This document shows, in pieces, positions 44,681 through 54,514 of a stretch of 64,000 bases of DNA (position 1 is the first letter of the stretch; every line of letters begins with the position of its first letter). This stretch comes from Aequorivita sinensis (GTDB lineage Bacteria > Bacteroidota > Bacteroidia > Flavobacteriales > Flavobacteriaceae): assembly GCF_006346335.1 (NCBI RefSeq), contig NZ_VDMC01000002.1:62001-126000 (forward strand). The letters are read 5' to 3'. Below the pieces are notes generated by a model that saw only the letters and a program-made list of their open reading frames with translations, was not told the origin of the DNA and searched no databases. Made by a program: the position numbers and the translations under genes.

Positions 44681-47494
44681 TTAATACCATTTTCTAGTAA
44701 ATAGACCTAGTAGCGTTTGAGGGCTTAAGGTAACTATAAAGCGAACCTTTTCGTCATAGTGGGGGAGGTTAGGTTCAAATCCTAAACTTGAATAAAGGGG
44801 GAAGTAGAGTTCGAAATAATCTGCTACCAAACTCAATCTAATTCCACTATCAAAAACTGCGGTAGTACCACTATTTGAATTGTGAACTAACCCCACATCG
44901 CCATATGCATATATCCACTTCCAAATATTAGTACTAGTATTTGCTGTTACCATCCAACTATTTGCAAAAGCAGGTTCTAATTGTGATTTAAATCCACCTT
45001 CTGCAATTACTAATTGTTGACTAAAAAGTCCAGAATCTTCACTTCTTCCGTAGTAATTATAATCGAATAAATAATCACTAGGACGGTCTAGTGCGAAACT
45101 GAAAAAATCTTCATTCTCACGGGTATCGTTGAAAAGAAAAACCCCTGCAAAAAAACGTAAGTTTAACTGTCGATTACTTAGAAATAGCTTTCTATACTCC
45201 AAGTTTGCCGAAAGTTTACTGAATTTAGATGAAATTTCATAGTCCACTACAGACCTGAAATAATTAATAAGATTTGGATTTGAATAGACGTACTGAATAT
45301 TGTAAACACTGTAATTTGGCTCTTGATCGGGATCATTAGGATCTTTATCCTTATAAACGTTAATGTTTCTAAGATTAATAAATTGCTTTTCATTATCTCT
45401 TAAATCATCGTTTCGAAAAGAGAAAGTGATATAGGGTGTGAATTTTTTATAGAACAAACCACGATCGTAGGAGTAGTAGTTTCCTGAAAAACCATAGCGC
45501 ATTTTGTAAAGTTTGTCTTCATCTAAATATTGAATATAACTAACAGAAGCACCACCTACTAATTTCTTAGAACGAAAACCATATTGAGGTTCAAAACTAA
45601 AGTGAACTGGCTTAGGAAGCACAGTTTTGTTGTACAGTCTGATACCTGCAGATACTCCGTCGTACAAATTATACTCGAATATTGGCATAAAGAAAAACTG
45701 GGTGAAGCTAGGATCTTCTACATCTTGAAAAAGCCTAAACTGAATAGGCTTATTTAATAATCCATCTACCGTTTTATAATTGTTTCGACGATTATACTCA
45801 GGGATTTCTCCTTTGTGATTAAGGACTAACTTTTTAATATCCTTAGAAGGGATTGTAATCGTGCTTATGCTGTCAATTGGCTTAGTCCAAGTTTTATAAA
45901 CAACATTATTATCGTTTAAGCCGTATAAACTAACGGGCAGTTTAGATTTTCTATTGTTTTTTATAGAAACTATAAGGGAATCGCCGTGTTTTTGAACTTT
46001 CTTAATTTTGAAATCTATAGTTTTTCGAGTGTTTGCAAAATCCTCAAAAAACCAATTAATAGGAAGGTCAGTTTTTTCAGATAGAAAAGTTTCGAAATCT
46101 GAAACTTTTACAGGTTTTAATCTATTTTGAATATAGAATTCCTTGAAGCTTTCACTAAGTATATTATCTCCTAAATAATCATTTAAATATTTGAAACCAC
46201 TACCACCGTAATAGCCATTGGCAATATTCATATTAAATTTCAACAACGAATCTTTTGAAATAGTAAGTGGTTGTTGAATATTATTACGAGCCATATTTAA
46301 GTAGAGTAGCGGATACTGATCATTAAACTCAAGGTTTGCCGCGTGTGCCCAACGTATTACCCACCAATTACTTAAACTTCCAATTATTTTCATATTAGGG
46401 TAGTAGGTATCAACATACTCCATCATTAAATAAATCTGCAAAGCATCCTGTAACCAATAATCTTCTCTAGGATTAAAAATTAAAGTGTTGTCTATATAAT
46501 GGCGGGTAATGGTTTTGAGATGTTCCATATCATATTCAAAACCATCAGGGAAAGGACTAATAAAACTTGGAAGTTGGTTTAAACCGTAAACGGGATTTGT
46601 TTTATAATCTGTCTCACTAACTACTATTTTTTCAAAAGGATATGGTCCAAGTTTATTGTGTAAAAATTGAGCGACTCTATCGATTACTAAAGCTTGAACA
46701 GGAGGGTTTACACGGCTGTTTTGAATATTTGTAACAATGCTAACTTTATCGGTTTCAATTGTTGTAAAACTTGGATTTTTTTCAATATATAAAACAGCGC
46801 TGTTGCGATCTTCCCCTTCTAAATGAATAGTTTTTTCTTTAGTAGAAAGGGTTTCAATTTCGACGTTTAAATCTGACGTTACATTGTATATCCTTGGGAT
46901 ATTTAAGTTTATAGAAATATGAGATGGAGTTAAATATAAATCATCTGTATTTTTATTGCTATAAATTTGCCATTCCCCATCGTAAACAGCAGGAGAAATG
47001 TACCAGTACCGCAGTTTGTAGTTGTTGTTTTTGTCTACTCCGTACCGCGTAAACTTATCGTCTGGCACTTTTACTGTATACGCTATATTGAAAGTATAAT
47101 TATCACCTGGTTTAAGAGGTTTATCAGGAATTATTTTTAGAATATCTACTGCTTTATCACGTTGCCATTGTAGCGGAACAACCGAGTTGTTATAGATTTT
47201 GTGAATATCTGTTTTTCCTCGATTTTCTTTTTTCTCGAAGTGAAAAGCACTCTCATAATTGTCGGCAAAACGTTTACCTAGCGGTGTCGTTTTAGCAGAA
47301 AAACTATTCGCCCAATCGAAAAAGTAAATTTCATTTAATGTATCCTTAGAAGTATTATTATACGTCACCTTCTGTTCAATCGAAATCGTTTTATTAGAAG
47401 GGTTTAGCGTAGCATTAATATTTATTGTATGCTGTGCCATTGCTTGAATAGTCAAGCAAAAAAAAATACAGTATAAAATACTTTTTGCTATCAA
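44681..47494 (-). CDS. M1 aminopeptidase-like protein fused to C-terminal outer-membrane barrel
   Basis: A 937-residue exported protein: signal peptide (about 1-21), an M1-type N-terminal beta domain, a catalytic-domain remnant (about 250-480), then from about 600 to the end repeated amphipathic strands ending in an aromatic residue (LGLFTRKWY), typical of an outer-membrane beta barrel. YGLNQLPSF matches the M1 substrate loop, but where HExxH-18-E should follow, the sequence reads TRHYIDNTLIF...WLQDALQIYL: both the second histidine and the glutamates are lost, so peptidase activity is unlikely. It starts at a TTG, the only start that keeps the signal peptide. Confidence 0.82.
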   Translation of the reverse strand: MIAKSILYCIFFCLTIQAMAQHTININATLNPSNKTISIEQKVTYNNTSKDTLNEIYFFDWANSFSAKTTPLGKRFADNYESAFHFEKKENRGKTDIHKIYNNSVVPLQWQRDKAVDILKIIPDKPLKPGDNYTFNIAYTVKVPDDKFTRYGVDKNNNYKLRYWYISPAVYDGEWQIYSNKNTDDLYLTPSHISINLNIPRIYNVTSDLNVEIETLSTKEKTIHLEGEDRNSAVLYIEKNPSFTTIETDKVSIVTNIQNSRVNPPVQALVIDRVAQFLHNKLGPYPFEKIVVSETDYKTNPVYGLNQLPSFISPFPDGFEYDMEHLKTITRHYIDNTLIFNPREDYWLQDALQIYLMMEYVDTYYPNMKIIGSLSNWWVIRWAHAANLEFNDQYPLLYLNMARNNIQQPLTISKDSLLKFNMNIANGYYGGSGFKYLNDYLGDNILSESFKEFYIQNRLKPVKVSDFETFLSEKTDLPINWFFEDFANTRKTIDFKIKKVQKHGDSLIVSIKNNRKSKLPVSLYGLNDNNVVYKTWTKPIDSISTITIPSKDIKKLVLNHKGEIPEYNRRNNYKTVDGLLNKPIQFRLFQDVEDPSFTQFFFMPIFEYNLYDGVSAGIRLYNKTVLPKPVHFSFEPQYGFRSKKLVGGASVSYIQYLDEDKLYKMRYGFSGNYYSYDRGLFYKKFTPYITFSFRNDDLRDNEKQFINLRNINVYKDKDPNDPDQEPNYSVYNIQYVYSNPNLINYFRSVVDYEISSKFSKLSANLEYRKLFLSNRQLNLRFFAGVFLFNDTRENEDFFSFALDRPSDYLFDYNYYGRSEDSGLFSQQLVIAEGGFKSQLEPAFANSWMVTANTSTNIWKWIYAYGDVGLVHNSNSGTTAVFDSGIRLSLVADYFELYFPLYSSLGFEPNLPHYDEKVRFIVTLSPQTLLGLFTRKWY

Positions 47495-47573
47495 GATATT
47501 TTAATGAATTTAAATTCTGAACTGCTAGAAGAATATCACAAATTATAAATACTTCCAGAGTTTTTATGGAAAA

Positions 47574-48260
47574 TTAAAAGTTCGGACTTAAATTATATTC
47601 GTTATAGAATTCGTTTAAGATAACCAGTACTTCATCTTCAGTATCAACTAAATGAACTAAATCTAAATCTTCAACATTAATGTTTTTAGCGTCAACTAAT
47701 GTTGTTTTAATCCATTCAAAAAGTCCGCCCCAAAATTCAGTGCCAACCAATATAATTGGGAACTTATCTATTTTGTGAGTTTGAATAAGTGTTAATGCTT
47801 CAAAAAACTCATCTAAAGTTCCAAAACCACCAGGCATTACAACAAAACCTTGTGAATATTTCACAAACATAACTTTTCTCACAAAGAAATAATCAAAGTC
47901 TATGCTCTTATCGCTGTCAATATATGGATTGTCGTGTTGTTCGAATGGAAGTGTAATATTAAGTCCTACAGAAGTTCCTCCTGCTAAATGAGCACCTTTA
48001 TTTCCTGCTTCCATAATACCAGGACCACCGCCAGTGATAACACCATAACCGTTTTCAGTAATTTTCTTGGCGATATTTTCTGCTAGCTTGTAATATTTGT
48101 GATCTGGTTTAGTACGAGCTGATCCAAAAATAGATACACAGGGTCCAATACGACTCATTTTCTCGTATCCATTAACAAATTCTCCCATTATTTTAAAAAT
48201 AGCCCAAGAGTCGTTTGTTTTTACTTGGTTCCAGTTTTTAGGTGTTAATTCGTTTCTCAT
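47574..48260 (-). CDS. LOG-family (Rossmann-fold) protein
   Basis: A 228-residue protein of the TIGR00730/LOG family, phosphoribohydrolases that in plants release active cytokinins and in bacteria cleave nucleoside monophosphates. The Rossmann beginning ISIFGSARTKPD reads GPCVSIFGSARTKPD, GGGPGIMEAGNKGAH is the first conserved motif, and MPGGFGTLDEFFE (PGGxGTxxE) the catalytic one. It lies 61 bases downstream of uvrA on the same strand. The bacterial role is unclear. Confidence 0.92.
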   Translation of the reverse strand: MRNELTPKNWNQVKTNDSWAIFKIMGEFVNGYEKMSRIGPCVSIFGSARTKPDHKYYKLAENIAKKITENGYGVITGGGPGIMEAGNKGAHLAGGTSVGLNITLPFEQHDNPYIDSDKSIDFDYFFVRKVMFVKYSQGFVVMPGGFGTLDEFFEALTLIQTHKIDKFPIILVGTEFWGGLFEWIKTTLVDAKNINVEDLDLVHLVDTEDEVLVILNEFYNEYNLSPNF

Positions 48261-48321
48261 TTATTGAATAGTATTTTAATGTTGTTAATAATTTATACTT
48301 CAAGCTATCAGGAATAATCCT

Positions 48322-51177
48322 CTAAAGTAACTCTTTTTTAAGGAATCGCGCAGTATAACTTTTTTTGTGATCTGCAATTTCTTCAGGAGTTCCTAAAGCC
48401 ATTACTTTCCCACCTTTTCTTCCACCTTCAGGGCCTATGTCTATAATATAATCTACGGTTTTAATAACGTCGAGATTATGTTCTATAATTAAAACGGTGT
48501 TACCCTTATCAACTAATTTATTCAGTACTATCATCAATACGCGAATATCTTCAAAATGCAATCCTGTAGTAGGTTCATCTAAAATGTAAAAAGTATTTCC
48601 GGTATCTCTTTTTGAAAGTTCTGTCGCCAATTTAATTCGTTGCGCCTCGCCACCAGAAAGGGTTGTGGATTGTTGTCCGAGCGTTATATACCCAAGTCCA
48701 ACATCTTTTATGGTTTTTATTTTTCGGTGTATTTTAGGGATATTTTCAAAGAAATCATCTGCTTCATTGATTGTCATCGCCAATACGTCATAAATAGATT
48801 TTCCTTTATAGCGAATTTCTAAAGTTTCACGGTTAAATCGTTTTCCTTGACAGGTTTCACATTCCACATAAACGTCTGGAAGGAAATTCATTTCTATCAC
48901 TCTCAGTCCAGCACCTTTGCAAGTTTCACATCTACCGCCAGAGACGTTAAAGCTAAAACGTCCAGGCTTATATCCGCGAATCATTGCTTCTGGTGTTTTA
49001 GCGAATAGATTTCTTATTTCAGAAAAAACGCCTGTGTAAGTTGCAGGATTACTGCGTGGTGTACGCCCAATTGGGGACTGATTAATATCTATAACCTTAT
49101 CAATATTCTCAAGTCCTTCAATCTTTTTGTAAGGCATAGGTTTTTTTACACCATTAAAGAAATGAGCATTAAGAATAGGGTAGAGAGTTTCGTTGATAAG
49201 GGTTGATTTCCCACTACCAGAAACGCCTGTTACGCCAATCATCTTTCCTAAAGGAAACTCAACAGAAACATTCTTTAAGTTATTACCTGTAGCGCCTTTC
49301 AGCGTTAATGTTTTTCCGTTTCCTTCTCTGCGCTTTTCTGGAATTTCTATCTTTCTTCTTCCGTTTAAGTAATCTGCAGTAAGGGTATCGTGTTTTTCAA
49401 TTTCTTTTGGAGTTCCTTCTGAAACTATTTCTCCTCCGTATTTTCCAGCAGCAGGACCAATATCGATTACATAATCTGCGCTCTCAATCATATCTTTATC
49501 GTGTTCCACAACTATTACGGAGTTTCCAATTTCTCTTAACTGTTTTAAAGAATAAATTAAACGCTCGTTATCACGCTGATGTAGACCAATACTAGGCTCA
49601 TCTAAAATATAGAGTACACCTACCAGCTGTGAACCAATTTGAGTTGCAAGTCGAATACGCTGTGCTTCTCCACCAGAAAGCGATTTTGAACTTCTGTCTA
49701 ATGCCAAATAAGTTAGCCCCACATCAATTAAAAATTGAAGTCTAGAGCGTACTTCTTTTATAATTTCTGAAGCAATTTTTAGCTGCGTTTCTGAAAGGTT
49801 TTTTTCTAAATTTTTAAACCAGTCTGCCAACTCTACAATATCCATGTTGGCGAGTTCAGCAATATTTTTTTCATTTACTTTAAAGTAAAGTGATTCCTTG
49901 CGAAGTCGGGTTCCGCCACATTCTGGACAAGGTATTTTATCCATATATTCCTTAGCCCATCTTTTAAGCGAAGTAGATTCGTTGGCATCAAATGTATTTT
50001 GAATAAATGTTGCTACTCCCTCAAAATCTATTTTATAACTTCTTGTAATTCCAAGTTCCTTTGATTCTACTTCAAACTTTTCATTTCCCCCGAAAAATAT
50101 GATATCCTTAGCTTTCTGAGGAATACTCTCAAAAGAATCGCTTAATTTGAATTTATATCTTTCGGCAATTAATTCTAACTGCTTAAAAATCCAATTACTT
50201 TTTTGCGGTCCGTGCGGAGCCAAAGCACCCTGTTTAATCGATTGTTTTGGGTTTGGTACAAGCTTATTTAGATTTACTTCATAAAGTTTCCCTAGCCCTT
50301 TACAATTCGGGCACATACCTTTTGGAGAGTTGAAAGAGAAATTATTCGGCTCGGGGTTAGGGTATGAAATCCCAGAAGTTGGACACATCAAAGAACGACT
50401 AAAATATCGCGCTTCATTGGTGTCGTTATCTAGAACAATCAAAACATCATCACCGTGATACATTGCTGTATTTATGGTTTCTGAAATTCGTTTGTCGTTA
50501 TCTGTTTCTTTAACTGCTGTCTGCTCAGTAAAAGGTGGAACTTTTAGCCTGTCTATTACAATCTCAATATCGTGAGTTTTGTAACGGTCTAGTTTCATTC
50601 CTTTTACAATATCTCGCACCTCCCCATCAACGCGTACCTTTAAAAATCCTTGTTTAGCTATTTGTTCAAATAGTTCACGGTAGTGTCCTTTACGCGAACG
50701 GATCACAGGGGCTAGGATACTAACTTTTTTATTGGCAAAGTCCTCAAGTATAAGTCTCTTAATTTGTTCGTCGCTATAACTAACCATTTTTTGGCCAGTA
50801 TTGTAGCTATATGCATCACTTGCACGGGCATAAAATAAACGAAGGAAGTCGTAAATTTCAGTAATTGTACCCACAGTAGAGCGCGGGCTTTTGCTTGTAG
50901 TTTTTTGTTCAATTGCAATTACAGGTGAAAGACCTTCAATTTTATCGACATCTGGACGTTCTAAACTACCTAGAAACTGTCGTGCATAAGCCGAAAAAGT
51001 TTCAATATAGCGGCGTTGCCCTTCAGCGTAGATTGTATCAAAAGCTAAAGAAGATTTTCCACTTCCCGAAAGTCCTGTAATAACAACTAATTTTTCCCTT
51101 GGAATACGAACATCAATATTCTTTAAATTGTGGACGCGTGCGCCCAAAACTTCTATAAAATCCTCATTTTTCGACAT
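48322..51177 (-). CDS. uvrA: Excinuclease ABC subunit A
   Basis: The damage-recognition ATPase of nucleotide excision repair. The protein is about 951 residues and has two ABC ATPase modules: Walker [14 protein letters not shown] near the N-terminus and [13 protein letters not shown] near residue 640, with signature sequences [14 protein letters not shown] and [14 protein letters not shown]. Zinc-finger cysteine pairs are CPNCKGLG and CETCKGAG...CETCQGKR. The start is the ATG of MSKNEDF at 51177; the upstream in-frame TTG sits inside the -7 box. Confidence 0.98.
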   Translation of the reverse strand: MSKNEDFIEVLGARVHNLKNIDVRIPREKLVVITGLSGSGKSSLAFDTIYAEGQRRYIETFSAYARQFLGSLERPDVDKIEGLSPVIAIEQKTTSKSPRSTVGTITEIYDFLRLFYARASDAYSYNTGQKMVSYSDEQIKRLILEDFANKKVSILAPVIRSRKGHYRELFEQIAKQGFLKVRVDGEVRDIVKGMKLDRYKTHDIEIVIDRLKVPPFTEQTAVKETDNDKRISETINTAMYHGDDVLIVLDNDTNEARYFSRSLMCPTSGISYPNPEPNNFSFNSPKGMCPNCKGLGKLYEVNLNKLVPNPKQSIKQGALAPHGPQKSNWIFKQLELIAERYKFKLSDSFESIPQKAKDIIFFGGNEKFEVESKELGITRSYKIDFEGVATFIQNTFDANESTSLKRWAKEYMDKIPCPECGGTRLRKESLYFKVNEKNIAELANMDIVELADWFKNLEKNLSETQLKIASEIIKEVRSRLQFLIDVGLTYLALDRSSKSLSGGEAQRIRLATQIGSQLVGVLYILDEPSIGLHQRDNERLIYSLKQLREIGNSVIVVEHDKDMIESADYVIDIGPAAGKYGGEIVSEGTPKEIEKHDTLTADYLNGRRKIEIPEKRREGNGKTLTLKGATGNNLKNVSVEFPLGKMIGVTGVSGSGKSTLINETLYPILNAHFFNGVKKPMPYKKIEGLENIDKVIDINQSPIGRTPRSNPATYTGVFSEIRNLFAKTPEAMIRGYKPGRFSFNVSGGRCETCKGAGLRVIEMNFLPDVYVECETCQGKRFNRETLEIRYKGKSIYDVLAMTINEADDFFENIPKIHRKIKTIKDVGLGYITLGQQSTTLSGGEAQRIKLATELSKRDTGNTFYILDEPTTGLHFEDIRVLMIVLNKLVDKGNTVLIIEHNLDVIKTVDYIIDIGPEGGRKGGKVMALGTPEEIADHKKSYTARFLKKELL

Positions 51178-51183
51178 AGTTTG

Positions 51184-51191
51184 CAAAGGTA
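51184..51191 (-). promoter_or_regulatory. uvrA: -7 promoter box of uvrA, close to the ATG
   Basis: TACCTTTG followed by C on the minus strand, ending 6 bases before the ATG at 51177. Near-leaderless mRNA predicted. Confidence 0.65.
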
Positions 51192-51261
51192 CTATTTCAC
51201 CGCAAATTAAAGACTTGTGATGCTTGAAATTTTTATTCTGAAGTACTTAGAAATCAAGTAA

Positions 51262-52521
51262 TCAAAGACGTTGGATATCCTTGCCTGTAGGTAACTCAAA
51301 TACCTCTAAATCGAAGTAGGGGATAGCTGCCAATAGGTGATCAAAAATATCCGCTTGAACATTTTCGTAAGTCACCCATCGCTTATCCTTACTGAAGCAA
51401 AATATCTCGATAGGAATCCCTTTGTCTGTTGGTGCCAAATGACGAACCATCAAAAATAAATCTTTGTTTATAATTGGGTTTTCGTTTAAATAAGCATCGG
51501 CATAATGACGAAAAACTCCTAAGTTCGTTTGATTACGGCCATTGATAAGCAATTCTTTATCAGCTTCATTTTGTGTGTTAAACTTAGAAACCTCCTTCTC
51601 ACGGTGTTCTAGATATGGTTTAATTAGCTGAATCTTTTTGAATTTTTCAATATCTTCTGAAGACAAAAATTTTATGGAAGATTGCTTTATATAAATAGAT
51701 CGTTTTATTCTTCTACCGTCACTTTCTTGCATTCCCCGCCAGTTTTGGAAAGAATCTGAAATTAAGCTATATGTAGGAATTGTAGTATAAGTATTATCCC
51801 AGTTCTGAACGCGTACAGTTGCAAGGTTTATTTCGGTAACATAACCATCAGCGCCAAACTTGCTAAAAGTAATCCAATCTCCAATTCGAACAATATCATT
51901 TACCGCAACCTGAATACTAGCTACAAAACCGAGTATGGTATCTTTAAAAATAAGTAAAATTACTGCCGAAGCAGCTCCAAGAGTTGTTAAACTGATTAAT
52001 GAAAAACCAGTTAACATCTGTATGATATAAAATATACCAACTCCCCATGTAAATATCATCATTACTTGAACGTAACTCTCCATAGGTTTGTCCCTAAATC
52101 GTTCGGTACCTTGAAGATAGTTACGAGTGGTTCGTAGAATACTTCTAAAAATATAAATTAAAAGAATTACAGTAAGAACCTTAGTAATAACCAATAGAAG
52201 ATTGGTTATTAGAGGAGATTCTATAAAGATTATAGGGATAAGGTTGTGTACAATTCCCAACGGCAGTACGTGCGCAATATACCTTGGGAAATTACTTTTA
52301 ACTAAATAATCATCAAAAGTTGAAACAGTTTTATTGCTTAATGCTTTAAAGGTTTCTATGATTAACTTTCTAAAGACAATGTCAAGGAAATAGACTACTA
52401 TCCAAACAACGATACAGTTTACAACAACGTTTAAGAAAATAGCCCATTGGGGATACATTCCTTCATTTATAAGGAAGTTCTGTAATAAGCAACTATATTC
52501 TTGAAGTGTATCTTGATTCAT
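51262..52521 (-). CDS. MscS-family mechanosensitive channel, YbdG-like
   Basis: A 419-residue small-conductance mechanosensitive channel protein with about five transmembrane helices in the first 200 residues and a cytosolic domain. LTTLGAASAVILLIFKDTILGFVASIQVAVNDIVRIGDWITF is the MscS pore helix and the start of the beta domain, and its lack of the GGG pattern with the long insert after it fits the YbdG/MscM branch. It overlaps the DUF3817 gene by a base (TAATG), so the two are translationally coupled. Role: release of solutes on hypoosmotic shock. Confidence 0.88.
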   Translation of the reverse strand: MNQDTLQEYSCLLQNFLINEGMYPQWAIFLNVVVNCIVVWIVVYFLDIVFRKLIIETFKALSNKTVSTFDDYLVKSNFPRYIAHVLPLGIVHNLIPIIFIESPLITNLLLVITKVLTVILLIYIFRSILRTTRNYLQGTERFRDKPMESYVQVMMIFTWGVGIFYIIQMLTGFSLISLTTLGAASAVILLIFKDTILGFVASIQVAVNDIVRIGDWITFSKFGADGYVTEINLATVRVQNWDNTYTTIPTYSLISDSFQNWRGMQESDGRRIKRSIYIKQSSIKFLSSEDIEKFKKIQLIKPYLEHREKEVSKFNTQNEADKELLINGRNQTNLGVFRHYADAYLNENPIINKDLFLMVRHLAPTDKGIPIEIFCFSKDKRWVTYENVQADIFDHLLAAIPYFDLEVFELPTGKDIQRL

Positions 52522-52799
52522 TATAAATATTTACGCTCAACATAAAAAGGTCCGAAAGGAAGTACTGAACACATAACTACAATAAACAAATCGGCAATAG
52601 ACCAATTAAGTTTTTTGTACATATATATGGCACCACCAACATAAAGCACGAATAAGATTCCGTGCGCCATACCAACAATTTGTACCATTTCTGGCATATC
52701 CCAGATATATTTTAAAGGCATAGCAATACCTAATAATACTAAAAATGAAATAGCCTCCAAAGTGCTAATGAGCTTGAATGTTTTTACTGAAAGTTCCAC
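52521..52799 (-). CDS. DUF3817 small membrane protein
   Basis: A protein of about 92 residues with three hydrophobic helices, starting VKTFKLISTLEAISFLVLLG, containing VQIVGMAHGILFVLYVGGAIY and ending PFGPFYVERKYL, which fits DUF3817. The GTG at 52799 is chosen as start because the ATG at 52826 overlaps the -7 box TATCTTTG (52816-52823). Function unknown; translational coupling to the downstream MscS-type gene suggests a joint membrane role. Confidence 0.82.
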   Translation of the reverse strand: MELSVKTFKLISTLEAISFLVLLGIAMPLKYIWDMPEMVQIVGMAHGILFVLYVGGAIYMYKKLNWSIADLFIVVMCSVLPFGPFYVERKYL

Positions 52800-52815
52800 T
52801 ATACTTATTTTTTCG

Positions 52816-52823
52816 CAAAGATA
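52816..52823 (-). promoter_or_regulatory. -7 promoter box of DUF3817/MscS operon
   Basis: TATCTTTG followed by C on the minus strand, 16 bases before the GTG at 52799. Confidence 0.6.
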
Positions 52824-52911
52824 CATCTTGAAATCTGCTCTGCTAAACTTTAAGACTAATTTAAGTGAAGAATTGTTTATTCATTATTAGTATCTTTAAA
52901 AGAAAAAATAA

Positions 52912-53829
52912 ATGCCCTTACTACTACAATCACCTACTGAAACAATTAAGCTTTCACTTCAACAATATTACGAGGAATTTCTAAGAATTTTACCCCGAAT
53001 TGCATTGGCGATTTTGGTTATAATCCTTGGTGTTTTACTTGCTCAAATGTTAACGAGCTTCTATAAAAGACGTTTTCAGCAAAAATCTGAAGATCCGTTA
53101 ATGTCGAAATTTTTGGCACAAGCGGTGAAAGTAATTTTAATTATTATAACTATAATGCTTGCACTTCGAGTTGCCGGATTAGATGATATCGCTACGGGAT
53201 TATTAACTGCTGTTGGTGGTGGAGCAATTATTTTAGGGTTTGCATTTCAAGATATTGGTAAGAATTTTTTAGCTGGAATTATTCTGGCTTTTAACAGGCC
53301 GTTTAATATTAATGATACCATAAAAGTTGATGATATTTTCGGAAAAGTAAAGGAGTTGAGTTTTAGATATTCACATATAAAAACTTTTGATGGACGTGAT
53401 ATCTATATCCCAAATAGTGATGTGTTAACTAAACCAGTTGAAAATTATACAGCAGATGGTTTCTATAGAGTCGATTTCACAGTAGGTTTGGGGTATGAAG
53501 ATGATATTGATGCTGCTAAAAAGGTAATCCAAGATGTTTTAGACAACAACAAAGAAATTGTCCGTGATGGTGAGCATGAAAACTTTGTTATTGAAGATGA
53601 GTTGGCCGCAAGTACTGTAAACTTAAAAGTATTCTTTTGGGTAGATACTGTTGATTATAGAAGGGCCTCAAGAATATTACGTGGGATGATAATTAAAGAA
53701 GTAAAAGTCGCACTTGCGGATAGAGACTTCAATTTACCTTCAGATGTTGTTGAATTAAAACTTTATAAAAACAGTCCTGATATTCCTTTTAAACTGAATA
53801 GAGGGGAGGAGGGTAAAACATCTAATTAA
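52912..53829 (+). CDS. MscS-family mechanosensitive channel
   Basis: A 305-residue channel of the standard three-helix MscS plan: helices at about 28-48, 72-88 and a glycine/alanine-rich pore helix GLLTAVGGGAIILGFAFQDIGKNFLAGIILAF (about 96-127), then the beta domain starting NRPFNINDTIKVDD and a cytosolic domain. This is the closest of the three local paralogues to E. coli MscS. It protects against osmotic downshock. It is divergent from the DUF3817 gene. Confidence 0.93.
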   Translation: MPLLLQSPTETIKLSLQQYYEEFLRILPRIALAILVIILGVLLAQMLTSFYKRRFQQKSEDPLMSKFLAQAVKVILIIITIMLALRVAGLDDIATGLLTAVGGGAIILGFAFQDIGKNFLAGIILAFNRPFNINDTIKVDDIFGKVKELSFRYSHIKTFDGRDIYIPNSDVLTKPVENYTADGFYRVDFTVGLGYEDDIDAAKKVIQDVLDNNKEIVRDGEHENFVIEDELAASTVNLKVFFWVDTVDYRRASRILRGMIIKEVKVALADRDFNLPSDVVELKLYKNSPDIPFKLNRGEEGKTSN

Positions 53830-53839
53830 ACAATAATTC

Positions 53840-54445
53840 TTATTCACAAGGCAAGGGGACATTCATTGTTTTATATTTCCTCGTGCTTCCAAAATTAAAA
53901 TGCCACCATTCTGTACGGATATTTTTAAAGCCAAATTTGCGCATTCCTTCAAAAAGAAGCTTCCGATTTGCAAGCACTTCTTTGGGCAAGTTATAATTGT
54001 CTATATGTGCTTCTTTTCCGAAGTAATCGTAATCGCTTCCCATTTCAACATAACATCCGTCTAGGGTTTCTATCGTGATATCTACTGCGGCAGCTTTATT
54101 ATGGATAGAGCCATTTCCATAAGGATTGCCAACATAGCCAGGGCGCGGGTATTTAGACCACATAAATTTCTGAACATCAAGTGGGCGGTAGCAATCGTAA
54201 ATTTTAATACGGTATCCTTTTTCACAAAAATATTGATTAGCTAATAGAAGGGCTTCAGCAACCTCTGGTTGTAAAAGGCATTCTGCACAATCGTAAAGTG
54301 TTTCGCCAATAAAATTATTTGGAGTGGCATAACGGATTTCATAGTTGAATTCTGTGGAAAGATCTTTTAGATTAACTAACTTCTCTTGTGAATTCATTTT
54401 CACTGAAAAAACGAGAAATAAAAGTAAAATTACTGGAAGTTTCAT
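53840..54445 (-). CDS. Exported D-alanyl-D-alanine dipeptidase (VanX-like, M15D)
   Basis: A 201-residue zinc dipeptidase with a signal peptide (about 1-19). Zinc-binding motifs of the M15 family are visible: SIHNKAAAVDIT (SxHxxxxAxD) and EWWHFN (ExxH), plus RIKIYDCYRPLDVQ with the conserved arginine. It would cleave D-Ala-D-Ala in the periplasm, a cell-wall recycling role, rather than vancomycin resistance, for which no vanRSHA genes are present. It converges with the mscS gene. Confidence 0.9.
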   Translation of the reverse strand: MKLPVILLLFLVFSVKMNSQEKLVNLKDLSTEFNYEIRYATPNNFIGETLYDCAECLLQPEVAEALLLANQYFCEKGYRIKIYDCYRPLDVQKFMWSKYPRPGYVGNPYGNGSIHNKAAAVDITIETLDGCYVEMGSDYDYFGKEAHIDNYNLPKEVLANRKLLFEGMRKFGFKNIRTEWWHFNFGSTRKYKTMNVPLPCE

Positions 54446-54491
54446 ATTTCAAATTTAAGTAGAAATTAATAACAATAGAAATTGCATTTGG

Positions 54492-54499
54492 TAACTTTG
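54492..54499 (+). promoter_or_regulatory. -7 promoter box of the SDR gene
   Basis: TAACTTTG, 15 bases before the ATG at 54515; it lies downstream of a TTG at 54482, which is therefore outside the mRNA. Confidence 0.6.
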
Positions 54500-54514
54500 A
54501 AAAAAACATTAGAC

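Noticed and set aside
53840-54445. VanX-type vancomycin resistance gene
   Set aside because: No vanR, S, H or A; a signal peptide and the context fit periplasmic D-Ala-D-Ala recycling.
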